Source of the DNA: Nitriliruptoraceae bacterium | GTDB taxonomy: Bacteria; Actinomycetota; Nitriliruptoria; Nitriliruptorales; Nitriliruptoraceae | Direction: 5' to 3' | Assembly (NCBI GenBank): GCA_007120565.1 | Contig: SKNK01000143.1 | Coordinates: 1 to 6,529, forward strand | DNA length: 6,529 bases | The notes under the pieces: generated by a model | Told to the model about the DNA's origin: nothing | Database searches by the model: none | What the model saw: only the letters and a program-made list of their open reading frames with translations | In this document: in pieces, positions 1 to 5,173 of the stretch | Layout: each line of letters opens with the position of its first letter | Position numbering within the stretch: the first letter of the stretch is position 1 | Made by a program: the position numbers and the translations under genes

Positions 1-74
1 CGGAGGGGATCGCCCGGTAGCAACACCGCTTCAGCGAAGTCTCCGGGGTGTGCAGCGAGGTGAGGGGTTGGCAC
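1..74 (-). CDS. deoD: Purine nucleoside phosphorylase, DeoD type (N-terminal fragment, cut by the window edge)
   Basis: The minus strand below position 74 reads M-PTPHLAAHPGDFAEAVLLP then GDPLR before the window ends. This matches the N-terminus of hexameric DeoD purine nucleoside phosphorylases: TPH near the start, GDFA, and the phosphate-binding loop with the PGDPLR motif. These cytoplasmic enzymes split purine (deoxy)ribonucleosides with phosphate into free base and (deoxy)ribose-1-phosphate for purine salvage. The start is taken as the GTG at 74-72, because it aligns with the usual M-x-TPH start and has AGGTG (85-81) six bases upstream. A second in-frame GTG at 83-81 overlaps that ribosome binding site and is less likely. 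Only 24 complete codons are visible, so catalytic residues further on cannot be checked. The gene begins 32 bp after the CoA-transferase stop on the same strand, so the two may share a transcript. The assignment rests on the distinctive N-terminal motif. Confidence 0.85.
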   Translation of the reverse strand, partial: MPTPHLAAHPGDFAEAVLLPGDPL

Positions 75-106
75 GGGTGGCACCTGTCGACGGGGACACC
101 CGCACG

Positions 107-1276
107 CTAATCGCCCGGCTCGCCGAACACCTCGTCGTTGTGCTCCCCGAGCCGAGGTGGCGCTTCCGCAGGTCGACGACCGGAACGCGACCACTCGACG
201 GGCGCCCCAGGGACCTCGAGCTCGCCCGCCGTCGGATGGGTGAAGCGATCGACCAAGCCGAGGTGCTCGACCTGGTCCCAGGCGTAGACCTGATCCATCG
301 TTCGGATCCTGCCAGCCGGTACCCCCGCTTCGCCCAACCGTTCCATCCAGACGTCGACCGACTCCTGGCACAAGGCCGCGTTGATCTCCGCTTCGAGCTC
401 GTCGTAGTTGGCGACCCGCTCGTGGTTGGTCGCATAGCGAGGATCGTCCACCGCCAACCCCACCACCGGGGCGAACCGGTGCCACAGCCCCTCGGATCCC
501 ACCGCGATGTTGATGTAGCCGTCCGAACACGTGAACGCGGCGTATGGCGCGATCGACGGGTGACGGTTCCCGCCCGGCTGGGGCACCTCACCGCCGATCG
601 TGTAGCGCGTCCCCTGGTAGGCGTGGACCGAGACCCCAGCGGCCAACAGCGAGGTGGTGACCCGCTGACCCTTGCCCGTGATCTCGCGCTCACGGAGGGC
701 GGCCACGACCCCGAAGGCACCGAACATGCCGGCGAGGATGTCGGTGACCGGGACCCCCATCCGGATCGGAGGTCCTCCGAGCGGCCCGGTGATGCCCATC
801 AGACCAGCTTCGCCCTGCAGGATCTGATCGAATCCGGAGCGGTGTCCGTCCGGGCCGCCCTCACCGAAACCCGTGATCGACAACACGACCAGCCGAGGGT
901 TGAGCCGTTCGAGGCTGTCCTGATCGAGTCCGAGCCGGTCGATCACCCCGGGCCGGAAGTTCTCGATCAGCACATCGGCGTCGGCCAACAGCGCACGCAG
1001 GCGAGCGAGGTCGTCCTCACTCTTGAGATCGAGGGTGACCGACCGTTTGCTCCGGTTGATCGAGAGGAAGTAGCCCGACTCTCGGTCAGCGCCTTCGCCG
1101 ACGAAGGGTGGCCCCCACCCCCGAGAGTCGTCACCGCTTCCTGGCCGCTCCACCTTGATCACGTCCGCACCAGCGTCGGCCAGCATCATCGATCCGTACG
1201 GGCCGGCGAGGGCTCGCGAGAGATCGATGACCGTGATACCGGAGAGTGGACCTGCGGGGATCGAGGGGTCGGGCAC
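107..1276 (-). CDS. CaiB/BaiF family (family III) CoA-transferase
   Basis: A 389-residue cytoplasmic enzyme of the CoA-transferase family III, which moves CoA between a donor acyl-CoA and an acceptor carboxylic acid. Family hallmarks are visible: the opening LSGITVIDLSRALAGPYGS (11-29), the nucleotide-binding-like ADAGADVIKVERPGSGD (33-49), NRSKRSVTLDL (74-84), the ENFRPGVIDRLGL stretch (105-117), and a VPVTDILAG motif (175-183) in which Asp179 fits the catalytic Asp that forms the aspartyl-CoA anhydride (Asp169 in formyl-CoA transferase). The C-terminal half carries GVPAGRIRTMDQV (318-330), also typical. The length is normal for the family. The start is GTG at 1276-1274, preceded by AGGAG seven bases upstream; TAG stop at 109-107. 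Substrate cannot be read from the sequence: carnitine, bile acid, oxalate, aromatic and methyl-branched acid enzymes all share these motifs. It lies 99 bp downstream of the permease stop and 32 bp upstream of deoD, all on the minus strand. Confidence 0.95.
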   Translation of the reverse strand: MPDPSIPAGPLSGITVIDLSRALAGPYGSMMLADAGADVIKVERPGSGDDSRGWGPPFVGEGADRESGYFLSINRSKRSVTLDLKSEDDLARLRALLADADVLIENFRPGVIDRLGLDQDSLERLNPRLVVLSITGFGEGGPDGHRSGFDQILQGEAGLMGITGPLGGPPIRMGVPVTDILAGMFGAFGVVAALREREITGKGQRVTTSLLAAGVSVHAYQGTRYTIGGEVPQPGGNRHPSIAPYAAFTCSDGYINIAVGSEGLWHRFAPVVGLAVDDPRYATNHERVANYDELEAEINAALCQESVDVWMERLGEAGVPAGRIRTMDQVYAWDQVEHLGLVDRFTHPTAGELEVPGAPVEWSRSGRRPAEAPPRLGEHNDEVFGEPGD

Positions 1277-1335
1277 GGAGAGGCTCCTGGAACGGATGAC
1301 GACCCGACGAGCCTACTCACGGCAGACGCCGGCAT

Positions 1336-1355
1336 GGCGGTCACGCACCACCGCC
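1336..1355. other. Inverted repeat between the permease and CoA-transferase genes
   Basis: GGCGGT (1336-1341) and ACCGCC (1350-1355) form a perfect 6-bp inverted repeat around an 8-base loop, 20 bases beyond the permease stop in the minus direction. There is no T-run after it on the minus strand, so it is not a standard intrinsic terminator. It could weakly end or stabilise the permease transcript. In GC-rich DNA a repeat this short can occur by chance. Confidence 0.25.
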
Positions 1356-1375
1356 CTCGCGATCGGATCGGCGCC

Positions 1376-2398
1376 TCACAGGGTCAGCGGGATGAGGGCA
1401 CCGCCGATGATCGCCATGGCGAACACCGAAGCCAGGAATGCACCGAGCAGTCGGCGCTCGAAGATGCCGGACAGCAGGGTCACCTCGGGGATGCTCGCCC
1501 CCATCCCGGCGATCACCATCGCGAACATGGGGCCGGCCCCTACCCCCGTCGCGAGTAACGCGGCCCCGATCGGGAACGCGGTCTCACCACGGAGGTAGAG
1601 CGGCAAGCCGAGCACGGCGGCGAGCGGGAGCGTGTACCACGTCGTCTCGCCGAGCAGGCTGGCCAGCGCACCGTGAGGGACCGCGCCGTAGATCACCGCC
1701 CCGATGGCGACCCCGAGGAGCAGTGGCTTGACCATCGGGCGCAACAGCCCCAGGGATGCCTGCCAGGCGTCCGGGAGCTCGGCACGCAGCCCGCGCCACG
1801 CCGTGGACGCGGGGGCGTCGGTCGCTCCACTGCAGGCATCGGCACCGTCGGAACCGCAACTCGACCCCGGTGCGGACGTCTCATCCAGCCTCGCACCCGT
1901 GGACGCACCGGCACCAGCGGGGGCGAGCATGCGTGGGCGGTCGCTGCCCAGAGGTCGGTATCCCGGCACCTTGAGGTAGCGGTCGAGACGCAGCGCCTCC
2001 CACAGCATCGCGATCGCCAGCGTGGCCCCGACGGCGACGACGGCGTAGAACCCCGCCGTCCGCACGCCGAAGAGCAGGGCGACGACCCCGAGGATGTACG
2101 GGTTGAGCAGGGGCGAGGCCAGCATGAAGGCTGCTACCGCGGCGAACCGCACGTTGGCCTTCACCAGCCCGAGCAGGAGCGGCACCGTCGAACAGCCACA
2201 GAAGGGGGTGATCGCGCCGAGCATCGTTCCCTTGGCCAGAGCGACGGCCAGGTTGCTGCCACCCAACCACCGCTGCAGTCGCTCGGGCCCGACCCACCGC
2301 TGGGCGAGCGAGATCCCGATCGTGATCGGGATGAACAGCGCTACCAACGTCACCAGCAGGGTCCCGAACAGCATCGCGGTAGCGATCGTGCGTTCCAT
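1376..2398 (-). CDS. Permease of the YraQ/ArsP (DUF318, COG0701) family, probable metalloid or metal exporter
   Basis: A 340-residue inner-membrane protein with about eight hydrophobic segments (roughly residues 6-31, 50-78, 85-112, 115-136, 221-240, 256-269, 275-300 and 317-338). The two halves look alike, as in the family: the first has TPFCGCSTVP (64-73) and ASPLLNPYI (94-102); the second has LGLPLYLRGE (263-272) and GAGPMFAMVIAGMGASIPE (287-305). Members include ArsP, which exports trivalent organoarsenicals, but many have unknown substrates. A polar loop at about 146-201 between the halves is rich in Gly, Ala, Ser and Asp and holds two cysteines (181, 189), a possible ligand-capture loop. 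The ATG at 2398 is chosen because AGGGA lies five bases before it and the hydrophobic segment follows at once; a GTG at 2440 and an ATG at 2404 are in frame but reach into the control region or lack spacing. TGA stop at 1378-1376. The divergent arsR gene and the shared operators argue for induction by a thiol-reactive metalloid such as As(III) or Sb(III). Confidence 0.9.
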   Translation of the reverse strand: MERTIATAMLFGTLLVTLVALFIPITIGISLAQRWVGPERLQRWLGGSNLAVALAKGTMLGAITPFCGCSTVPLLLGLVKANVRFAAVAAFMLASPLLNPYILGVVALLFGVRTAGFYAVVAVGATLAIAMLWEALRLDRYLKVPGYRPLGSDRPRMLAPAGAGASTGARLDETSAPGSSCGSDGADACSGATDAPASTAWRGLRAELPDAWQASLGLLRPMVKPLLLGVAIGAVIYGAVPHGALASLLGETTWYTLPLAAVLGLPLYLRGETAFPIGAALLATGVGAGPMFAMVIAGMGASIPEVTLLSGIFERRLLGAFLASVFAMAIIGGALIPLTL

Positions 2399-2444
2399 GG
2401 TCATCCCTCGCTCAACGATCTGCGGTTGCCTGCATCCCACTTAT

Positions 2445-2464
2445 GTATCGATGTTTATCGATAC
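2445..2464. promoter_or_regulatory. Candidate ArsR operator 1 (8-4-8 inverted repeat)
   Basis: GTATCGAT (2445-2452) and ATCGATAC (2457-2464) are exact reverse complements separated by GTTT. ArsR/SmtB dimers bind such AT-containing palindromes in the promoters they control. The site sits just downstream of the proposed permease promoter, where bound repressor would block elongation or clearance, and just upstream of the TTGACG element of arsR. Confidence 0.7.
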
Positions 2465-2482
2465 GTTGACGGTAGCATACAG

Positions 2483-2498
2483 ATCGACATACGTCGAT
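2483..2498. promoter_or_regulatory. Candidate ArsR operator 2 (6-4-6 inverted repeat)
   Basis: ATCGAC (2483-2488) and GTCGAT (2493-2498) are exact reverse complements around ATAC. The right arm continues as GTCGATAC, nearly matching the right arm of operator 1 (ATCGATAC), and the spacer length is identical. Centres of the two sites are 36 bp apart. The repeat covers the proposed -10 region of arsR and lies within the spacer of the proposed permease promoter. Confidence 0.6.
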
Positions 2499-2557
2499 AC
2501 AATCGTGCTCGGAGGCAGCGATCTGGCTCTAGGCTTGGAGCCGACCGGAGGTCAGAG

Positions 2558-2887
2558 ATGAAGGTCAGCGAGATCACGGCGTGTTGTGAGCCGCTGCTCG
2601 ATGCCGCCCTATCCACGTCCGAAGCCGAGGACCTCGCTGGCGCGTTCAAGGTGCTCGCGGACCCCGTGCGATTGCGACTGCTCTCACTGGTTGCGAACGC
2701 GCCTGACGGCGAGTTGTGTGCCTGTGACCTCCCCGCCCTCGTCGATCGCAAGCAGCCAACGGTCAGCCACCACCTATCGATCCTCACCGAGGCGGGACTG
2801 CTCCAGCGCGAGCAACGAGGCCGGTGGGCCTGGTTCCGGGTCTCCCCCGAACGGCTCGGCGTCCTCCGTGACGCGCTGACGGACTGA
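2558..2887 (+). CDS. arsR: ArsR-family (ArsR/SmtB) metalloid-responsive transcriptional repressor
   Basis: A 109-residue winged helix-turn-helix repressor that binds operator DNA as a dimer and lets go when it binds a thiophilic ligand. Visible features: the N-terminal Cys pair in ITACCEPL (Cys9, Cys10); the dimer and core helix LAGAFKVLADPVRLRLLSLV (26-45); the classical ArsR sensing motif GELCACDLP (51-59, Cys54 and Cys56); the recognition helix around RKQPTVSHHLSILTEAGLL (64-82); and the wing QREQRGRWAWFRVSP (83-97). The ELCxCDL motif fits As(III)/Sb(III) sensors, while an N-terminal Cys pair is a feature of actinobacterial ArsR proteins such as those of Corynebacterium. The ATG at 2558 has GGAGGT (2547-2552) five bases upstream. 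The frame stays open far upstream, but that stretch crosses the operators and lies antisense to the permease, so it is not part of the gene. It likely represses itself and the divergent permease. The ligand is inferred, not shown. Confidence 0.93.
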   Translation: MKVSEITACCEPLLDAALSTSEAEDLAGAFKVLADPVRLRLLSLVANAPDGELCACDLPALVDRKQPTVSHHLSILTEAGLLQREQRGRWAWFRVSPERLGVLRDALTD

Positions 2888-2978
2888 TACGCGGACCGCA
2901 CGGAGGGGTGGCACCGAGCCACGCAGGGACCAGACGCCCGGGGTCGACCCGTGACGAACCTGCAGGAGGACATGAGCG
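2888..2978 (+). other. arsR-phospholipase intergenic gap
   Basis: A 91-bp gap between two same-strand genes. It holds a 5-bp inverted repeat, GTGGC (2908-2912) and GCCAC (2918-2922) around ACCGA, with no T-run, and a 10-bp palindrome GGGTCGACCC (2941-2950). A strong ribosome binding site AGGAGG (2964-2969) serves the next gene. No convincing promoter is visible, so read-through from arsR is possible. Confidence 0.3.
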
Positions 2979-3968
2979 ATGACACGACCGGCACGCGTCG
3001 CACTGGCGCTGGGTGGCGGTGGCGCTCGTGGCTACGCCCACATCGGCGTCATCCAGGTCCTGCAGGAACGGGGCTACGAGATCGTCAGCATCGCCGGCAC
3101 CTCGATGGGCGCGGTGATCGGTGGCTTGCATGCCGCCGGCAAGCTCGATGCCTACACCGACTGGGTGACTGGGCTGACACAGCGTGACGTCATCCGCCTC
3201 CTCGACCCGACGCTCAGAGGGCCGGGGGCCATCCGGGCCGAGAAGGTCCTGGCGAGGGTGACCGACCTGCTGGGCGGCCTGATCATCGAGGACCTGCCGA
3301 TCTCGTTCACGGCGATCGCGACCGACCTGACCGATGGAAGCGAGGTCTGGTTCCAGGACGGTCCCGTTCATGTGGCGATCCGCGCGTCGATGGCGCTACC
3401 CCCGTTCATCACGCCGGTGATGCTCAACGGCCGGCTGCTTGCCGACGGAGGGTTGCTGAACCCGATCCCGGTCGCGGCCACACGGGCCGCAGGTGCTGAT
3501 CTGACGATCGCTGTCTCGCTAGCGGAGGACCCGGTCGCCCCCTTCGGACAACCGATCGAGGAGGCCGCTGAGCCGGACACGCCCGACGAGGAACGCTCGG
3601 AACGCACACGACGTTCGGTGGCGCACCTGTTCGATAGCGAACTGACCAACACGGTCACGAACTGGTTCACCACCAGCGGCGGACGCGTGGATGCTGAGCC
3701 TCCACCGAGGGAGGAACCATCCGAAGCAGCGCCGTTCGAGGCCCTCCCACCTGGACTGCGCACCCTTGACGTCATGCGTCTGTCGGTCGAATCCCTGCAG
3801 CGTGTGGTCACCCGCTACCGCCTCGCGGGCTACCCGCCCGACCTGATGATCAGCATCTCGCGCGGTTCGTGCCGGACCCTGGACTTCCACCGAGCCGGGG
3901 AGATGATCGCCCTGGGCCGCGAGCGGACCATCGAAGCGCTCGATCACCGCTCCCCCGCCGAAGCCTGA
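2979..3968 (+). CDS. Patatin-like phospholipase (RssA/NTE-type serine hydrolase)
   Basis: A 329-residue patatin-fold lipid acyl hydrolase using a Ser-Asp dyad. Visible motifs: the oxyanion-hole loop LGGGGARGYAHIGV (11-24); the nucleophile elbow GTSMG (40-44) with Ser42; ASMALPPFITPV (136-147), the usual ASxAxPxxFxP element; and LLADGGLLNPIPV (153-165), where Asp156 of DGG is the second catalytic residue. All key residues are intact, so it should be active on ester lipids such as phospholipids or lysophospholipids. No signal peptide or membrane segment is apparent, suggesting a cytoplasmic or peripheral enzyme. After the catalytic core there is an acidic, Pro/Glu-rich low-complexity stretch (about 183-258) followed by a helical C-terminal part (259-320). 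The ATG at 2979 follows AGGAGG (2964-2969) by nine bases; an ATG at 2972 is out of frame. It lies 91 bp after arsR on the same strand and converges with the next gene, stops 12 bp apart. The physiological substrate is unknown. Confidence 0.93.
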   Translation: MTRPARVALALGGGGARGYAHIGVIQVLQERGYEIVSIAGTSMGAVIGGLHAAGKLDAYTDWVTGLTQRDVIRLLDPTLRGPGAIRAEKVLARVTDLLGGLIIEDLPISFTAIATDLTDGSEVWFQDGPVHVAIRASMALPPFITPVMLNGRLLADGGLLNPIPVAATRAAGADLTIAVSLAEDPVAPFGQPIEEAAEPDTPDEERSERTRRSVAHLFDSELTNTVTNWFTTSGGRVDAEPPPREEPSEAAPFEALPPGLRTLDVMRLSVESLQRVVTRYRLAGYPPDLMISISRGSCRTLDFHRAGEMIALGRERTIEALDHRSPAEA

Positions 3969-3980
3969 AGCACATAGGCC

Positions 3981-4232
3981 TCACCCGTCTCCGGATGGCC
4001 TTGCCGGTCCGCCGGCCAGACCGGTCAGCGCGGCGAGGAAGGCGGCCCGGTCCGTCCGTGGTTCAGCGCCGTGGTCGCTGCCCTGCCACTCCCTGAGGTT
4101 GCTGGCGAGTACCTCAAGATCCTCGTCGTAGAGGACGTACCCCGACAGGGCCATCACCGGATCCTCTCGGACCTGCTCCCGGAACCGTTGATCCGTCGCG
4201 ATCCGCTCCAACACCTCATCGATCCCGCTCAT
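3981..4232 (-). CDS. Small protein with a Nif11/NHLP-leader-like domain (Os1348/Franean1_4349-like)
   Basis: An 83-residue acidic protein. Residues 1-46 follow the pattern of the leader-like domain of Nif11/NHLP-type small proteins: a start helix (MSGIDEVLERIATD, 1-14), the FRxxVxxDPxxAL core (18-30), then GYVLYDEDLEVL (32-43). These proteins are annotated either as RiPP precursors or as small proteins of unknown role. The rest (47-83) is Gly/Ala/Asp-rich, with AFLAALTGLAGG (64-75) near the end, no Cys and few Ser/Thr, so it does not look like a classical lanthipeptide or thiazole core. The ATG at 4232 is chosen because AGGAGG (4243-4238) lies five bases upstream; the frame is open back to 4358, but that extension is Arg-rich and has no such signal. 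No maturation enzyme, ABC exporter or peptidase is visible within the window. It lies 122 bp downstream of the collagen-like gene on the same strand. Gene reality is well supported; the family call is by motif memory. Confidence 0.7.
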   Translation of the reverse strand: MSGIDEVLERIATDQRFREQVREDPVMALSGYVLYDEDLEVLASNLREWQGSDHGAEPRTDRAAFLAALTGLAGGPARPSGDG

Positions 4233-4354
4233 GGCTGCCTCCTCGTTGTGGTCCCTACGGCGGCTCCGCGGTCTTCGGCGGCCGGCTCGGTGCTGCCAAC
4301 GGGTGCGCTCCTGCCGGTCGGAGGCCGGGGTGGCCATCTGCCGCCTGGCCCAGG
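4233..4354 (-). other. Gap between the collagen-like gene and the small NHLP-like gene
   Basis: A 122-bp stretch on the shared minus strand. It contains the ribosome binding site of the small gene and a short palindrome CCTGG-C-CCAGG (4344-4354) directly after the collagen-like stop, whose loop is too small for a terminator hairpin. No clear -35/-10 pair is visible, so whether the small gene has its own promoter cannot be decided. Confidence 0.3.
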
Positions 4355-5029
4355 TCAACCCACGTCAGCGCAGATGGCGTACGCGGTGACGTCCCAGTCC
4401 CCGAGATAGTTGGACCGCACGCGGATCGTCCACCCGGAGCCGTCGGTCATCGGCCGAGACCGTGACACGTGAAGTTGCTGGGTCAGAGCCGACGGGCTCG
4501 CGTGCTCGTAGCCGCCTCCGAGGACCTGCTTCCCTGGCGAGCAGTTCGCGTCGATGTTCGTGGCCTGCGGTAGGAAGCCGACCGTCGCCGACGTCTCGAT
4601 CCGCTCCCAGCCGGCGATACCCGCAGGCCCCTGCGGTCCCTCTGGTCCCGTAGGCCCTTGCGGCCCTTCCGGCCCCATGGGACCCGCAGGGCCTTGCGGC
4701 CCTTCCGGCCCCGCGGGACCTTCCGGGCCAACCGGGCCAACCGGGCCCTCCGGTCCAACCGGCCCTTCCGGCCCGATGGGACCCTGCGGACCTACGATGC
4801 CCCACTCCACGGCCAGTTCCGGCGCCTCGCAGCTGTCTGCACCGTCAACGATGCGGACCTTGCCGTTCTGTTGGTGAACGCAGGCATGGATCACGTTGTC
4901 GTCATGGGCGGCGACAGCAGCACCGGCGTAGAGCAGCGCTGCCGTCAGCGTCACGCCGAGAAGCACGCCCGGCCGCCTTCGGGGCGCTCGACCCCGGTTG
5001 TTCACTCCTGGTCGTTGGAGCCTCATCAT
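4355..5029 (-). CDS. Secreted collagen-like protein with Gly-Pro-X repeats
   Basis: A 224-residue exported protein. A basic N-terminus (RGRAPRRRPG, 12-21) precedes a hydrophobic core (22-40) ending AVA-AHDD, a plausible signal peptidase I site after residue 40. Next is a small domain (about 46-79) with two cysteines (50, 67) and the pattern IHACVHQQNGKVRIVD...SC, often found before collagen repeats in bacterial proteins. Residues 80-139 are 20 uninterrupted Gly-X-Y triplets, 19 of them Gly-Pro-X with Glu, Gln, Val, Ala or other at X, ending at Gly140. A C-terminal domain (141-224) has GKQVLGGGYEH, a WTIRVRS strand, VTAYAICADV at the end and cysteines 163 and 220. The repeats should form a trimeric triple helix displayed outside the cell; no LPXTG, transmembrane anchor or lipobox is seen, so attachment is unclear. 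Two adjacent ATGs (5029, 5026) follow AGGGG (5038-5034); the second has the better spacing (7 versus 4). Function could be adhesion or spore/cell-surface structure; unknown. Confidence 0.88.
   Translation of the reverse strand: MMRLQRPGVNNRGRAPRRRPGVLLGVTLTAALLYAGAAVAAHDDNVIHACVHQQNGKVRIVDGADSCEAPELAVEWGIVGPQGPIGPEGPVGPEGPVGPVGPEGPAGPEGPQGPAGPMGPEGPQGPTGPEGPQGPAGIAGWERIETSATVGFLPQATNIDANCSPGKQVLGGGYEHASPSALTQQLHVSRSRPMTDGSGWTIRVRSNYLGDWDVTAYAICADVG
4653..4724 (-). repeat. 36-bp tandem duplication inside the collagen-like gene
   Basis: Positions 4653-4688 and 4689-4724 are two adjacent 36-bp units (12 codons, four Gly-Pro-X triplets each). Their first 32 bases differ at only three positions, and they encode closely related tetrads, GPMGPEGPQGPT and GPAGPEGPQGPA. 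The close match beyond what the amino-acid repeat requires points to recent duplication and possible length variation between strains. Confidence 0.7.
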
Positions 5030-5082
5030 CGGTCCCCTGTGCTCGGTGGTCCTGGTCCGGCGTGTGACCTCCGGATGTCGAG

Positions 5083-5099
5083 CCCTGAGGCATTCAGGG
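5083..5099. other. 6-bp hairpin or operator half-sites in the divergent region
   Basis: CCCTGA (5083-5088) and TCAGGG (5094-5099) are exact reverse complements around GGCAT. It lies 54 bp upstream of the collagen-like start, where it could act as a binding site or as a stem in the 5' leader. It has no T-run on either side, so a terminator is unlikely. Confidence 0.35.
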
Positions 5100-5157
5100 A
5101 CCGCCGATCCGGTGGTGAGCCGGGACATGACCATGCTCCGGACCGATGGCGACAACC

Positions 5158-5173
5158 TCCGCCAACTGGCGGA
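5158..5173. promoter_or_regulatory. Candidate operator: 16-bp perfect palindrome (7-2-7)
   Basis: TCCGCCA (5158-5164) and TGGCGGA (5167-5173) are exact reverse complements around AC, centred about 69 bp upstream of the ATPase start and 137 bp upstream of the collagen-like start. The size suits a dimeric helix-turn-helix regulator. Which protein binds it cannot be told from the window. Confidence 0.5.

Larger units (their letters stand above)
2399..2557. promoter_or_regulatory. Divergent control region between the permease and arsR
   Basis: This 159-bp gap is visibly more AT-rich than its surroundings and carries two inverted repeats listed separately. For the permease (minus strand) a reasonable promoter is TTGTAT (2502-2497), a 17-base spacer and TATGCT (2479-2474), which would place the start point just before the left operator. 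For arsR (plus strand) TTGACG (2466-2471) is a good -35; at 17 bases it faces the weak ATACGT (2489-2494), while the much better -10 TACAAT (2498-2503) has only a poor -35 (GCATAC, 2475-2480). Either way both operators overlap or adjoin both promoters, as expected of an autoregulated ArsR pair. Promoter calls are by eye. Confidence 0.55.

Noticed and set aside
31..720. 229-codon open frame on the minus strand
   Set aside because: It overlaps the CoA-transferase in another frame and gives an Arg/Ser/Thr-rich product without motifs; it also overlaps the deoD start.
50..1558. 502-codon open frame on the plus strand
   Set aside because: It is antisense to the CoA-transferase and runs into the permease gene; its product is His/Arg/Asp/Gly-rich with no recognisable motif, typical of shadow frames in GC-rich DNA.
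2399..2440. Longer permease start at GTG 2440
   Set aside because: The added residues are polar and have no spaced ribosome binding site; the ATG at 2398 has one and leads directly into the first membrane segment.
1673..2557. Upstream extension of the arsR frame
   Set aside because: The extra residues are antisense to the permease and cross both operators; the ATG at 2558 has a strong ribosome binding site and fits normal ArsR length.
3368..3947. Minus-strand frames within the phospholipase gene
   Set aside because: The patatin motifs and catalytic residues on the plus strand are intact, and the antisense products show no motif.
3966..3985. Possible bidirectional terminator between the convergent phospholipase and small gene
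   Set aside because: Only 12 bp separate the stops and no stable stem with a T-run could be found by eye.
4233..4358. N-terminal extension of the small NHLP-like protein
   Set aside because: Arg-rich 42-residue extension with no ribosome binding site; the domain begins at the ATG at 4232 behind AGGAGG.
4621..4793. CRISPR-like array
   Set aside because: The short repeats are in-frame Gly-Pro-X codons inside a coding sequence, without unique spacers.
4554..4877. Plus-strand collagen-like frame antisense to the collagen gene
   Set aside because: It arises because GGNCCN is largely self-complementary; it has no signal peptide or clear ribosome binding site, unlike the minus-strand gene.
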